DNA from: Rugosibacter sp.
GTDB lineage: Bacteria; Pseudomonadota; Gammaproteobacteria; Burkholderiales; Rhodocyclaceae
NCBI GenBank assembly: GCA_030645365.1
Contig: JAUSMB010000043.1
Span: 1-42,621, forward strand
Length of the DNA stretch: 42,621 bases
Direction of reading: 5' to 3'
The notes under the pieces are model-generated. The model was given only the letters and a program-made list of their open reading frames with translations. It was not told the origin of the DNA and searched no databases. A program made the position numbers and the translations under genes. Below are positions 14,979 through 23,923 of this stretch, one piece after another. Position 1 is the first letter of the stretch. Each line of letters starts with the position of its first letter.

Positions 14979-15242
14979 CTATCGCGCCTGCGGCGAGCCA
15001 ACTTTATGCCGCACGAAGTCGAGCAGCGAGCCTACCGTGGCAAACAGACGGCCTTCAATTTCATCATCCGTGATCAGTACCCCAAACCGATCTTCCAAAC
15101 CGGTGACGAGATTGATAATCGTCATCGAATCGAATTCCGGCAACGCCCCCAGCAAGCGTGTCTCGGGTACAAACGCCAACCCTCTGCCACGCAGGCCGAG
15201 GGTTGCATCAAGAAGAAGCAGCACTTCTTTTTCAATAGTCAC
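14979..15242 (-). CDS. Acyl carrier protein (exosortase A-associated type)
   Basis: An 87-residue acyl carrier protein. E-F-D-S-M-T-I (about 37-43) holds the Ser expected to receive phosphopantetheine, with an Asp just before it as in ACPs. The rest fits a four-helix fold. It starts at GTG 15240-15242 with AGGAA upstream. Standing next to two hydrolase-fold proteins, and across a divergent promoter from the exosortase-type acyl-CoA ligase, it probably carries an acyl or aminoacyl intermediate. The identity of that group is unknown. Confidence 0.9.
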   Translation of the reverse strand: MTIEKEVLLLLDATLGLRGRGLAFVPETRLLGALPEFDSMTIINLVTGLEDRFGVLITDDEIEGRLFATVGSLLDFVRHKVGSPQAR

Positions 15243-15332
15243 GTGAATTTCCTGCCAGGAAAGCGGCTCAATGGATAAATAATGGCGAATTTATTTTCGG
15301 GATTATACGTAGCGCATGCATCGGTAACCCGC

Positions 15333-16121
15333 TCACTCAGGTAGTGCGAATGGCAATATGCCACGCATCCGCTGTCTAAGTAAACCTAACCATTCGTGCA
15401 AGGTATACCAGCCTGCATAGGCGGCGGTAGCACTCGGCAAAAAATCACTGAATTCCGTCCCCTCGCTGACATCAGAAAAAAAGGCCGTTGGCGCGGGTAT
15501 CACCTCCAGGCCTTGCGCAGCAAACTCGTTCATCGCGCGCCGCATGTGTGCGGCATGGGTGACCAGCACAATGCGTTGAATGTCTGCTGCGCGAAGCATG
15601 ACTGCGGAAAATTCGGCATTACGTTTCGTATCCGGCGATTGAGCCTCCTGCCAGCGCGGCTCAATGTGAAAATCTTCTCGCAGGCTGCGCGCCATGCTCA
15701 CCGCCTCGCCTGCCTTGTCAGGCGCAGCGCCTCCGCTGACCAGCACCGGCAAGCCACTCTGCCGCGCCAAGCGCGCACCATAGCGCAATCGCTCCAGCGT
15801 GATCCGGTTAGGCGCGGGGCCGCCGTATTCGGGCATATTCAGCCGCTGCCCGCCACCTAAAATCACTATCGCCTGCCCACGCGACAAGTCGGCCTGGCGT
15901 AATACGGATACGCTCTCCAAGGGCGAAGACAGCAGATCAACCCCCGCTGGCATCATTAACATTACACTCAATAAAACGCCACCCCATGCGAGTGTTTTGC
16001 CCACGCTCGGCTGTCGGCGGTAGCACAATAACCCGGCCACGATGAACAGCAGTGGCAATAGCGGTGGCAGCAACACAACCGATAACAACTTTTTAAGCAG
16101 AAAGAAAAAATCAACTGGCAT
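15333..16121 (-). CDS. YdcF/ElyC-family (DUF218) membrane protein
   Basis: A 262-residue protein with two N-terminal membrane segments (about 9-31 and 42-62) and a DUF218 domain facing the periplasm. Core motifs are A-I-V-I-L-G-G-G-Q-R-L (84-94), L-V-S-G-G (127-131), S-P-D-T-K-R-N-A-E-F (162-171) and I-V-L-V-T-H-A-A-H-M-R-R-A (185-197). Relatives (SanA, ElyC, YdcF) affect envelope integrity and undecaprenyl-carrier use. It heads the operon with ACP and hydrolases 2 and 1 and is divergent from ugd. A role in lipid-carrier management for EPS is inferred. Confidence 0.88.
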   Translation of the reverse strand: MPVDFFFLLKKLLSVVLLPPLLPLLFIVAGLLCYRRQPSVGKTLAWGGVLLSVMLMMPAGVDLLSSPLESVSVLRQADLSRGQAIVILGGGQRLNMPEYGGPAPNRITLERLRYGARLARQSGLPVLVSGGAAPDKAGEAVSMARSLREDFHIEPRWQEAQSPDTKRNAEFSAVMLRAADIQRIVLVTHAAHMRRAMNEFAAQGLEVIPAPTAFFSDVSEGTEFSDFLPSATAAYAGWYTLHEWLGLLRQRMRGILPFALPE

Positions 16122-16259
16122 GCGAGGCTAATCCCGTTGGTTTGTATTGTGCAAGAAACAAATGTCTGATTATCGCAGCAAGCAGGCAAGATCACATCAA
16201 ACTGCGCGGGTAATTCAGCTATCATTTGCCCCATTTTGTTATTCTGAACAGACTACCCC

Positions 16260-17582
16260 ATGAAAATTACCGTGATTGGTTCAGGCTACGTCGGCTTGGT
16301 ATCAGGCGCCTGCCTCGCAGAAGTCGGCAACGATGTGCTGTGCCTTGATGTGGATGCCAATAAAATTCGCATCCTCAACGAGGGGGGCATTCCCATTTAC
16401 GAGCCAGGCCTGGAGGCCATGGTCAAGCGTAATAAAGAGGCTGGCCGACTGCGCTTTACGACGGATATTCCCGCAGCGGTGGCGCATGGCGATATCCAGT
16501 TTATTGCGGTAGGAACGCCGCCCGATGAAGATGGCTCGGCTGATCTGCAGTATGTGTTGGCTGCCGCCCGCAACATCGGAGAACATATGACCGACTACAA
16601 GGTCATTGTCGACAAATCCACCGTTCCTGTCGGCACCGCTGACAAGGTGCGCATGGCGATTGCCGAAGTGCTCACCGTACGTCATGCCAAAATCAATTTC
16701 AGTGTCGTCTCCAACCCGGAGTTTTTAAAAGAAGGCGCGGCAATTGACGATTTCATGAAGCCGGACCGCATTGTCGTGGGCGTTTCCGATGAGCAGGCGG
16801 CTGACATGATGCGCCAGCTTTATGCGCCCTTTCAACGCAACCACGAACGTCTGATCGTGATGGATGTGCGCTCGGCCGAACTGACCAAATACGCCGCCAA
16901 TGCCATGCTGGCCACGCGCATCAGCTTCATGAACGAGCTGGCGAATCTGGCGGAAAAACTCGGTGCGGATATTGAGCTAGTGCGTCAGGGTATCGGCTCC
17001 GACCCGCGCATCGGTTATCACTTCCTCTACCCCGGATGCGGCTATGGCGGCTCATGTTTCCCCAAGGATGTACAGGCGCTGGTTCGCACCGCGCACGCCG
17101 CCGGGCAAGACCTCAAGGTGTTGCAAGCAGTGGAAGATGCCAACGAAGTGCAAAAGCACGTGCTGGCGCAAAAAATTATCAAGCATTTTGGTGAAGACCT
17201 CTCTGGCAAAAAAATTGCCCTGTGGGGGCTGGCCTTCAAACCGAATACGGATGACATGCGCGAAGCACCGAGCCGTGTTCTCATCGAGGAATTGTTCAAG
17301 CGTGGCGCAACGGTATGCGCCTATGACCCCGTTGCGATACACGAAACCCAGCGTATTTACGGCACCGAGCCGCGGCTTGAATATGCCCAGAGCCCCATGG
17401 ATGCACTCGAAGGCGCCGACATGCTGGCGATTGTGACGGAGTGGAAAGAATTCCGCGCGCCGGATTTTTCCGCCATCAAGGCCAAGCTCAAAACGCCAGT
17501 CATCTTCGATGGCCGGAATCTCTACGACCCCGCGCATGTCCGCGCTGCAGGGCTGATTTATTTCGCTATCGGACGTCACTAG
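16260..17582 (+). CDS. ugd: UDP-glucose 6-dehydrogenase
   Basis: A 440-residue cytoplasmic enzyme that oxidises UDP-glucose to UDP-glucuronate with two NAD. It has the N-terminal Rossmann motif [10 protein letters not shown] (7-16), [26 protein letters not shown] and the catalytic [10 protein letters not shown] with Cys at about residue 266. Length and order are normal. It implies an acidic EPS. It opens the plus-strand run ugd > GNAT > acyl-CoA ligase > PLP decarboxylase. The 138-nt gap to the divergent YdcF-like gene must hold both promoters; I see no sigma-54 site there. Confidence 0.97.
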   Translation: MKITVIGSGYVGLVSGACLAEVGNDVLCLDVDANKIRILNEGGIPIYEPGLEAMVKRNKEAGRLRFTTDIPAAVAHGDIQFIAVGTPPDEDGSADLQYVLAAARNIGEHMTDYKVIVDKSTVPVGTADKVRMAIAEVLTVRHAKINFSVVSNPEFLKEGAAIDDFMKPDRIVVGVSDEQAADMMRQLYAPFQRNHERLIVMDVRSAELTKYAANAMLATRISFMNELANLAEKLGADIELVRQGIGSDPRIGYHFLYPGCGYGGSCFPKDVQALVRTAHAAGQDLKVLQAVEDANEVQKHVLAQKIIKHFGEDLSGKKIALWGLAFKPNTDDMREAPSRVLIEELFKRGATVCAYDPVAIHETQRIYGTEPRLEYAQSPMDALEGADMLAIVTEWKEFRAPDFSAIKAKLKTPVIFDGRNLYDPAHVRAAGLIYFAIGRH

Positions 17583-17643
17583 TTACAACCACCTTACGAC
17601 TACCTTACAGCCACTGATAAATGCTGCAAACAGACAGCAGACC

Positions 17644-18750
17644 ATGATCGTCCGCCGCTTTGATCACTTCACCGAATTTCGGGCAGCCATAGGTGAACAA
17701 TCCGCAGAGCAAGCCAGCGATCATGGCGCGCTTTTCCAAACCACTGACTGGTTTGAATTGCTCGCACAACATGGCCTGCCCGCAGGCCTGCATCTGCAAT
17801 GGCTGCTGGTCACGCACGATGGATCCCCTGTTCTTGGCTTACCGTTGATTCAGGAACACGGCAGACTCACCAGCCTGAGCAACTTCTACACGCCACTGTA
17901 TGCACCTGTGATATTTCACAACGCTGTGAACGCAACCGATTGGCCGGTGGATTCTGTGCCCGCGCGTGCGCTTGGCGCGATCACTCATTTTTTGCGTGAC
18001 AGCAATTTTTTTGCCGCGCGCCCGGCCAGCATCCAATTACAACCGCTGGATGCGAATGGCGGCTTTTATTCCGCCATGCGCACCGCGCTCACCACGGCAG
18101 GTTACGCGGTCGACCACTATTTTTGTTTTGGCAATTGGGTCCTGCCCTGCCATGACCTGCGCTTTGCCGATTACTTTGTGCAACGCCCTTCCGCCTTGCA
18201 GAACACGGTGCACCGCGCACGCAAAAAACTCGATCGCGCAGGGGCATGGAAAATAGACATTCACACACAGTCGGGGGAACCACTCGATACGGCGATTAAC
18301 GCTTTTGAAACCATCTATCAGCGCAGTTGGAAACCTGCTGAAGCCTTCCCTGATTTTGTGCGCAGGCTGTGTGTTCTCGCCGCGCAAAAAGGCAAACTGC
18401 GGCTGGGTGTTTTGTCGCTCGATGGCATCGCCATCGCCAGCCAGATCTGGTTCGTGGATCAGGGTAAGGCCTTAATTTTCAAACTCGCTTACGACCCCGA
18501 TGCGGCGCGCTACTCGCCGGGATCACTGCTCACCGCTACCCTGATGGAACACGTGCTGGATTTTGATGCCGTGGATGAAATTGACTATCTGAGCGGCGAT
18601 GACGCCTACAAACAAGACTGGATGACTCATCGTCGCGAGCGGCATGGGCTGATTGCATTTGACCTCGCAACACCACGCGGTATGTGCACCGCAGCGCGTC
18701 ACTATGGCGGCAAAAAATTTCGCGCCTGGCGAGCCAGCAAAACAACATGA
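17644..18750 (+). CDS. GNAT/FemAB-like acetyltransferase
   Basis: A 368-residue protein of the BioF2/FemAB-like acyltransferase group, which moves acyl or aminoacyl groups to amines. The N-terminal half has F-Q-T-T-D-W-F-E-L-L and L-S-N-F-Y-T-P-L-Y-A-P. The C-terminal GNAT half has A-R-K-K-L-D-R-A, Y-Q-R-S-W-K-P, A-I-A-S-Q-I-W-F-V-D, I-F-K-L-A-Y-D-P and S-P-G-S-L-L-T. The last segments, K-Q-D-W-M-T-H-R-R-E-R, are typical. Members recur in exosortase A loci between sugar and ligase genes. Its stop overlaps the start of the acyl-CoA ligase (ATGA), so the two are co-translated. The acceptor is unknown. Confidence 0.85.
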   Translation: MIVRRFDHFTEFRAAIGEQSAEQASDHGALFQTTDWFELLAQHGLPAGLHLQWLLVTHDGSPVLGLPLIQEHGRLTSLSNFYTPLYAPVIFHNAVNATDWPVDSVPARALGAITHFLRDSNFFAARPASIQLQPLDANGGFYSAMRTALTTAGYAVDHYFCFGNWVLPCHDLRFADYFVQRPSALQNTVHRARKKLDRAGAWKIDIHTQSGEPLDTAINAFETIYQRSWKPAEAFPDFVRRLCVLAAQKGKLRLGVLSLDGIAIASQIWFVDQGKALIFKLAYDPDAARYSPGSLLTATLMEHVLDFDAVDEIDYLSGDDAYKQDWMTHRRERHGLIAFDLATPRGMCTAARHYGGKKFRAWRASKTT

Positions 18751-20459
18751 CCCGCCTGCTATTACCCGATCTCATACGCAACGCCGCGCAGCGCACGCCA
18801 CAAGCGCTGGCATTAATTGATGGCGCACAAAAAGTTACCTATGCTGAGCTTTGGCAGCAAACCGAACAGTGCGCGCGAGCACTCGCAGCGCTTGGCTTGA
18901 TGCCCGGCGAACGCGTCGCGGTGTATCTCGAAAAGCGTCTGGAAACCGTGCTTACCTGCTTTGGCACGGCCCATGCCGGCGGCCTCTTCGTACCGATAAA
19001 TCCGATTCTGCGTGCGGAACAAGTCAGCCACATTCTGCAGGATTGTAATGTCGCCATCCTCGTCACCTCCGCTGCACGCCTCGCCTCCCTTGAGCCTTTG
19101 CTTTCCCTTTATCAGGGCGCCGCGCTGCGGCAAATCGTTGTCGTTGATGATGAAGGCGTCACGCAGACGAATCGCTGCCAGTACTGGTCAGCGCTCTTGA
19201 AAGACGCTGCATTGCCGCTTTCTGCCGTATCACCAACGCCGACTTTTCACGTCATGCCCAAGGGCACCGATAATCCCTCGCAAATCTCCGCCGATAAAAA
19301 TGCTGTGGCAATTTTCTACACCTCGGGCAGCACCGGCAAACCCAAAGGCGTGGTGATCTCTCACCGTAATTTCGTAATCGGCGCGCAAAGTGTCGCGCAC
19401 TATCTTGATAATCGCCCGAGCGACCGCCTGCTCGCGGCCTTGCCCTTGTCGTTCGATGCCGGATTCAGTCAGCTCACCACCGCGTTTCATGTCGGTGCCT
19501 GCGTGGTATTGCACAATTATTTGCTGCCGCGTGATCTGCTGCGTGCCTTGACTGAAGAACGCATCACCGGCCTGACCGCCGTGCCGCCGTTGTACATCCA
19601 GCTCGCGCGATGCGACTGGCCCGCGGGTTGCGCCGAGGCCTTGCGGTATTTCGCCACCACCGGCGGGCGCATGCCGAGTGACACGCTGGGACGTTTGCGA
19701 GAAAAAGCGCCACATGCGAAACCTTTTCTGATGTACGGCCTCACCGAAGCGTTTCGCTCAACCTATCTGCCGCCTGAAGAAGTTGACCGGCGGCCCGATT
19801 CGATCGGCCGAGCCATTCCCCATGCCGAAGTGCTCGTGTTGCGCGCCGACGGCACGCTCTGCGATGACAACGAACCCGGCGAACTCGTTCATCGCGGCGC
19901 GCTGGTCACCCTCGGTTACTGGAATAATCCAGAAGCCACCGCCGAGCGATTTAAACCCTTGCCGGCACACATCGACCCAACCGCGACCGAGCGCGCCGTC
20001 TATTCCGGTGACACCGTGCGGCGCGATGCCGAAGGCTTTCTCTACTTTGTGGGGCGACGGGATGACATGATCAAAACCTCCGGCTATCGCGTGAGTCCCA
20101 CTGAAATCGAAGAAGTGCTCTATGCCTTTGAGCTAGTCGCCGAATGCGCCGCTTTTGGCATACCGCACGACACGTTGGGTGAAGCGATTCATGTCGTCAT
20201 CGCCCTCACCGCAAACGCCACAAACGAAACGACGAACGAAACAGCGAGCGAAACTGCGAGTGAAGCGGCGCCCGCCACTTTGCTCGCCGAGTGCCGCCAC
20301 CGTTTGCCGTCTTATATGGTGCCAGCCATGATCACGATTTATCCCGGTCCATTGCCACGCAATGCCAATGGCAAGATTGATCGGCGTACACTAGCCGATA
20401 ACCTGGCCGCTACCCTGGCGGCTAGCGCAGGCAAAACCGCTACCCATCAAAAATTTTAA
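18747..20459 (+). CDS. Acyl-CoA ligase (AMP-forming), exosortase A system-associated
   Basis: A 570-residue adenylate-forming enzyme of the family TIGR03098. It has the ATP-binding loop F-Y-T-S-G-S-T-G-K-P-K-G-V-V (about 191-204), T-T-G-G-R-M-P, L-M-Y-G-L-T-E-A-F-R-S (A5), Y-S-G-D-T-V (A7), G-R-R-D-D-M-I-K-T-S-G-Y-R-V (A8) and the A10 lysine in N-G-K-I-D. It would activate an acid for CoA or for the ACP at 14979-15242. An extra acidic, repetitive insert (A-T-N-E-T-T-N-E-T-A-S-E, about residue 495) lies in the small domain before A10. The start at ATG 18747 overlaps the previous stop; an in-frame upstream ATG lies inside that gene. It contains dispersed-repeat copy c. Confidence 0.93.
   Translation: MTRLLLPDLIRNAAQRTPQALALIDGAQKVTYAELWQQTEQCARALAALGLMPGERVAVYLEKRLETVLTCFGTAHAGGLFVPINPILRAEQVSHILQDCNVAILVTSAARLASLEPLLSLYQGAALRQIVVVDDEGVTQTNRCQYWSALLKDAALPLSAVSPTPTFHVMPKGTDNPSQISADKNAVAIFYTSGSTGKPKGVVISHRNFVIGAQSVAHYLDNRPSDRLLAALPLSFDAGFSQLTTAFHVGACVVLHNYLLPRDLLRALTEERITGLTAVPPLYIQLARCDWPAGCAEALRYFATTGGRMPSDTLGRLREKAPHAKPFLMYGLTEAFRSTYLPPEEVDRRPDSIGRAIPHAEVLVLRADGTLCDDNEPGELVHRGALVTLGYWNNPEATAERFKPLPAHIDPTATERAVYSGDTVRRDAEGFLYFVGRRDDMIKTSGYRVSPTEIEEVLYAFELVAECAAFGIPHDTLGEAIHVVIALTANATNETTNETASETASEAAPATLLAECRHRLPSYMVPAMITIYPGPLPRNANGKIDRRTLADNLAATLAASAGKTATHQKF
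19224..19247 (-). repeat. 24-bp dispersed repeat, copy c
   Basis: Minus-strand copy of the GGTGATACGGC subtype (AAAA, GTCGGCGTTGGTGATAC, GGC). The gene reads V-S-P-T-P-T-F here, the same register as copy a. Confidence 0.8.
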
Positions 20460-20463
20460 CGCG

Positions 20464-21735
20464 ATGCATACCTTGTCTTTTCCTCACGAGGCACACACCT
20501 TCGGCGGCCAGCCGATTATCCAATTAGCCATTGAGCAGGGCACGCCGTTTTATGCCTACGACAGCCAGCGAATCACACAACGCATTGCCGATTTACGCGC
20601 GGCTTTACCCCAATCCATTGGCATGCACTACGCAATCAAGGCCAATCCATTCCTGCCTTTAGTGCGCTTGATGGCCGGGCTGGTTGATGGTGTCGATATT
20701 GCCTCTGCCGGTGAGCTTGATCTGGCGCTTAAAGCGGGCATCGTGCCCGAAAGCATAAGCTTCGCCGGACCCGGCAAACGCGATAGCGAACTGGCGCAAG
20801 CGGTGGCAGAAAATGTATTGATCAATGCCGAATCCGCAGGAGAACTGCTGCGCCTGGCGACAATCGCGCAACACCAGGGGCGTGTGGCGCGTGTCGCGCT
20901 GAGAGTCAATCCAGCATTTGAATTAAAAGGTTCAGGCATGCGTATGGGCGGCGGACCGCGACCGTTTGGCATTGACGAAGAAATGATTCCCGATCTTTTA
21001 GCCAGTTGGTCGCGCTTTGATAACCACCTGACATTTGAAGGTTTACACATTTTCGCTGGCTCGCAAAACCTGAACGGCGAGGCGATTGCCGAAGCACAAC
21101 GCGCGAGCTATCAGCTGGCCTTAAGGCTTGCCGCACACACCCCTGCGCCGATCAAAACACTCAACCTCGGCGGCGGCTTCGGCATTCCCTATTTTCCTCA
21201 CGAATCGGCCCTTGACCTGGCGCCGATTATTGCGGCCTTAAACGAGATCGCCACCGATGCCGCACAGCGGTTACCGCACGCGGCATTGCATCTGGAACTC
21301 GGCCGTTATCTGGTGGGCGAAGCGGGTATTTACGTGACACGCATCATAGATAAAAAAATCTCGCGCGGCCACACGTATCTTGTCACCGATGGCGGGCTGA
21401 ATCATCATCTGGCCGCCAGCGGGAACTTTGGCCAGGTAATTCGCCGCAACTACCCCGTGGCGATTATTCATGCGCAGGATGCGGGCAGCGTCTTGTCCAC
21501 AGACGGATTCAAAAGGCCGTCACTGGACGACAGCGCTGGTGATGCGGCAACGAGCACCCCCACCAGCGTTGTTGGCCCGCTGTGCACCCCGCTTGATCTG
21601 CTGGCCGATAACGTCAACCTACCCCATGCAACACCAGGTGACCTGTTCGTCATTTTCCAGTCTGGTGCTTATGGTGCCAGTGCCAGCCCACAAAATTTTC
21701 TTGCCCATCCTGCCGTGACTGAAGTGCTGCTCTAG
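20464..21735 (+). CDS. PLP-dependent decarboxylase, exosortase A system-associated
   Basis: A 423-residue fold-type III PLP enzyme (TIGR03099), related to diaminopimelate and ornithine decarboxylases. The PLP lysine is Lys 59 in H-Y-A-I-K-A-N-P. Other family marks are S-A-G-E-L, R-V-N-P-A-F, F-E-G-L-H-I-F-A-G-S-Q, L-N-L-G-G-G-F-G-I-P-Y, E-L-G-R-Y-L-V-G and, near the end, G-A-Y-G-A-S-A-S-P. It probably decarboxylates an amino acid, perhaps one loaded by the ligase 4 nt upstream; the substrate is unknown. The gene converges with the phosphatase gene, with only 12 nt between and no clear terminator. Confidence 0.94.
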   Translation: MHTLSFPHEAHTFGGQPIIQLAIEQGTPFYAYDSQRITQRIADLRAALPQSIGMHYAIKANPFLPLVRLMAGLVDGVDIASAGELDLALKAGIVPESISFAGPGKRDSELAQAVAENVLINAESAGELLRLATIAQHQGRVARVALRVNPAFELKGSGMRMGGGPRPFGIDEEMIPDLLASWSRFDNHLTFEGLHIFAGSQNLNGEAIAEAQRASYQLALRLAAHTPAPIKTLNLGGGFGIPYFPHESALDLAPIIAALNEIATDAAQRLPHAALHLELGRYLVGEAGIYVTRIIDKKISRGHTYLVTDGGLNHHLAASGNFGQVIRRNYPVAIIHAQDAGSVLSTDGFKRPSLDDSAGDAATSTPTSVVGPLCTPLDLLADNVNLPHATPGDLFVIFQSGAYGASASPQNFLAHPAVTEVLL

Positions 21736-21747
21736 CCGAGTGGTATC

Positions 21748-22230
21748 TCATCCGATACGCGGCGCCGATAAGCGGCGAATCAGCTGCTCAGCAGCGTTTT
21801 CAACCAACGTCAGCACATGGTCAAAACCCTCAGGGCCGCCGTAGTAAGGATCGGGCACCTCGTCGTCAAGTTCCTTACCGGCATACTCAAGAAACAAACC
21901 CAGGCCTTGCCGATGCATCGGCGGACAAAGTTTTTCCAGCACCTTGAGATGACCGCGATCCATTGCCAGCACTTGATCGAAATAAAAAAAGTCGCTCTCC
22001 GTCACCTGCCGTGCACGCAATGGCGCCAGATCATAACCACGCTTGGCGGCAGCCGCAATGGCGCGCCGATCCGGCGGCTCGCCGTTGTGATAACCGATCG
22101 TGCCAGCAGAATCAAACGTGAACAAATGCCCCACCCCTTGTTTTTCCGCCAGCGCGCGCGCCACCCCTTCAGCAGTCGGTGATCGACAAATGTTCCCCGT
22201 ACAAACAAAAAGTATTCTTTGTTGAATCAT
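21748..22230 (-). CDS. Low-molecular-weight protein tyrosine phosphatase
   Basis: A 160-residue cytoplasmic phosphatase. The active-site loop V-C-T-G-N-I-C-R-S (9-17) has nucleophile Cys 10, and the general acid is in V-P-D-P-Y-Y-G-G. The family includes Wzb/EpsP-type enzymes that dephosphorylate bacterial tyrosine kinases (Wzc/EpsB) and so control polymer length and export. The kinase is not in this window. It is divergent from manC with about 137 nt between. Confidence 0.93.
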   Translation of the reverse strand: MIQQRILFVCTGNICRSPTAEGVARALAEKQGVGHLFTFDSAGTIGYHNGEPPDRRAIAAAAKRGYDLAPLRARQVTESDFFYFDQVLAMDRGHLKVLEKLCPPMHRQGLGLFLEYAGKELDDEVPDPYYGGPEGFDHVLTLVENAAEQLIRRLSAPRIG

Positions 22231-22367
22231 GTCCTGCGCTCCACAACAACCATCATTCGGCCTAGCATATCAGCCCCACGCTTGAAATTCGTCATTAAAC
22301 CGACGCAAAGGTTTGATAACATGAAAGCATGAAATTCAAACAACATTAAAAATATCTGCCCTACACC

Positions 22368-23819
22368 ATGCCAAACATAAACCAGCCTGCCACCAAAGCG
22401 ACGAATCAGCCGCCCGTTATTCCCGTTCTGTTGTGTGGCGGTTCCGGCACGCGGCTGTGGCCCCTGTCACGCGCACAATATCCCAAACAGTTTTTACGCT
22501 TGCTGGGCGAGCATTCCTTATTACAAGCCACACTGTTGCGCCTTGAGGGCTTTCCGGAATTAGGCCGGCCCGTATTGATCACCAATGAGGCGCACCGCTT
22601 TCTGGTAGCCGAGCAAATCCGCGAGATAGGCATTGAAGCCGATATTCTGCTCGAACCCGCCGCGCGCAATACCGCTCCGGCGTTGGCTGCTGCTGCGCAA
22701 TGGTGCCGCCAAGATGGTCAGTCTCCCTTGATGTTGGTGCTTCCTTCCGACCATGTCGTCACCGACATTGCCGCCTTTCAACAAGCGGTTGCGCTAGGAC
22801 TGCCGCACGCTGCCGCCGGGCGTTTTGTTACTTTCGGCATTACCCCCGAACGCGCCGAGACCGGCTATGGCTATATCCACCGAGGCGCCGCCATCGCCGA
22901 TGGTTTTGCGATTGATCGCTTTGTTGAAAAGCCGGATTTAACCACCGCCCAAAGTTATCTTGATTCAGGCGAATACTATTGGAACAGCGGCATGTTCCTG
23001 TTCCGCGCGGATCGCTATTTGCGCACCCTGAGCCGCTTGGCGCCCGACATTGTTGAACCCGCACGCAACGCCGTTGATCGCGCCCGCCGTGACCTGGATT
23101 TCATTCGTCTGGATAGCGAAGCCTTTGCCGCGTGTCGCGCCGACTCGATTGACTACGCGCTGATGGAAAAAACCGATGATGGCATTGTCATTCCGCTCTC
23201 CGCCGGGTGGAATGACATTGGCGCGTGGGATACGCTGTGCCGTAGTGCCAGCGCCGACTTTAACGGCAACACCTGCACGGGCGACGTCATCGCGCATGAC
23301 TGCAGCAACAATCTCATCCGCGCCGAATCAAGGTTGGTCACCACCATTGGCCTCACCGACATGGTGGTGATCGAAACGGCAGATGCCGTGCTCATCGCGC
23401 CAAAAAACCGCACCCAGGAAGTCAAGAAAATCGTCGAGCAATTGCAGCGCGATGGCCGCACCGAAAGCGATTTGCACATGCACGTCCACCGCCCCTGGGG
23501 CAGCTATCAGGGCATCGTGCAAGGCGAGCGTTATCAAGTCAAGCGCATCATCGTCAAACCCGGCAAGCAGCTCTCGCTGCAAAAACACCACCACCGCGCC
23601 GAGCACTGGGTTGTGGTCAAAGGCACAGCCCAGGTTACCCGTGGCGAAGACATCTTGTTGCTTGCTGAAAACGAATCCACCTACATTCCGTTAGGCGTCG
23701 TGCATCGCCTGGAAAATCTGGGCAAGATTGATCTGGAAATGATCGAGGTGCAATCCGGCGGCTATCTGGGCGAAGACGATATCGTGCGGCTGGAAGATTC
23801 ATACGGACGGGCGGTTTAA
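22368..23819 (+). CDS. manC: Mannose-1-phosphate guanylyltransferase / mannose-6-phosphate isomerase
   Basis: A 483-residue bifunctional enzyme (AlgA/ManC/XanB type) for GDP-mannose synthesis. The nucleotidyltransferase signature is L-L-C-G-G-S-G-T-R-L-W-P-L-S-R (21-35), with E-P-A-A-R-N-T-A-P-A, L-P-S-D-H and F-V-E-K-P. The C-terminal cupin isomerase domain has H-R-P-W-G-S-Y, K-R-I-I-V-K-P-G-K-Q-L-S-L-Q-K-H-H-H-R-A-E-H-W and Y-I-P-L-G-V-V-H-R. The length is normal. It contains dispersed-repeat copy h. The 104 nt after it hold no terminator that I can see. Confidence 0.96.
   Translation: MPNINQPATKATNQPPVIPVLLCGGSGTRLWPLSRAQYPKQFLRLLGEHSLLQATLLRLEGFPELGRPVLITNEAHRFLVAEQIREIGIEADILLEPAARNTAPALAAAAQWCRQDGQSPLMLVLPSDHVVTDIAAFQQAVALGLPHAAAGRFVTFGITPERAETGYGYIHRGAAIADGFAIDRFVEKPDLTTAQSYLDSGEYYWNSGMFLFRADRYLRTLSRLAPDIVEPARNAVDRARRDLDFIRLDSEAFAACRADSIDYALMEKTDDGIVIPLSAGWNDIGAWDTLCRSASADFNGNTCTGDVIAHDCSNNLIRAESRLVTTIGLTDMVVIETADAVLIAPKNRTQEVKKIVEQLQRDGRTESDLHMHVHRPWGSYQGIVQGERYQVKRIIVKPGKQLSLQKHHHRAEHWVVVKGTAQVTRGEDILLLAENESTYIPLGVVHRLENLGKIDLEMIEVQSGGYLGEDDIVRLEDSYGRAV
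23239..23262 (-). repeat. 24-bp dispersed repeat, copy h (weaker)
   Basis: The core GTCGGCGCTGGC and the ending TACGGC are kept; the middle is changed (ACTAC). It lies in manC, read as S-A-S-A-D-F. Confidence 0.55.
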
Positions 23820-23923
23820 TAGTGCGGCAATGAGTCGTCAATAAATCGTGTCCTATTTTTTCGGAGATATGGAAAACAGGGTAAGGTCAGAATATTGCGG
23901 CGTGAACACACTGGAGATATGAG

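Noticed and set aside
15478-15505. Possible ninth copy of the 24-bp repeat (AAGGCCGTTGGCGCGGGTATCACC)
   Set aside because: Too many mismatches and shifted spacing; within chance for this G+C content.
16285-16310. GTCGGCTTGGTATCAGGC resembling the repeat
   Set aside because: It encodes the conserved G-Y-V-G-L-V-S-G motif of UDP-glucose dehydrogenase, so coding explains it.
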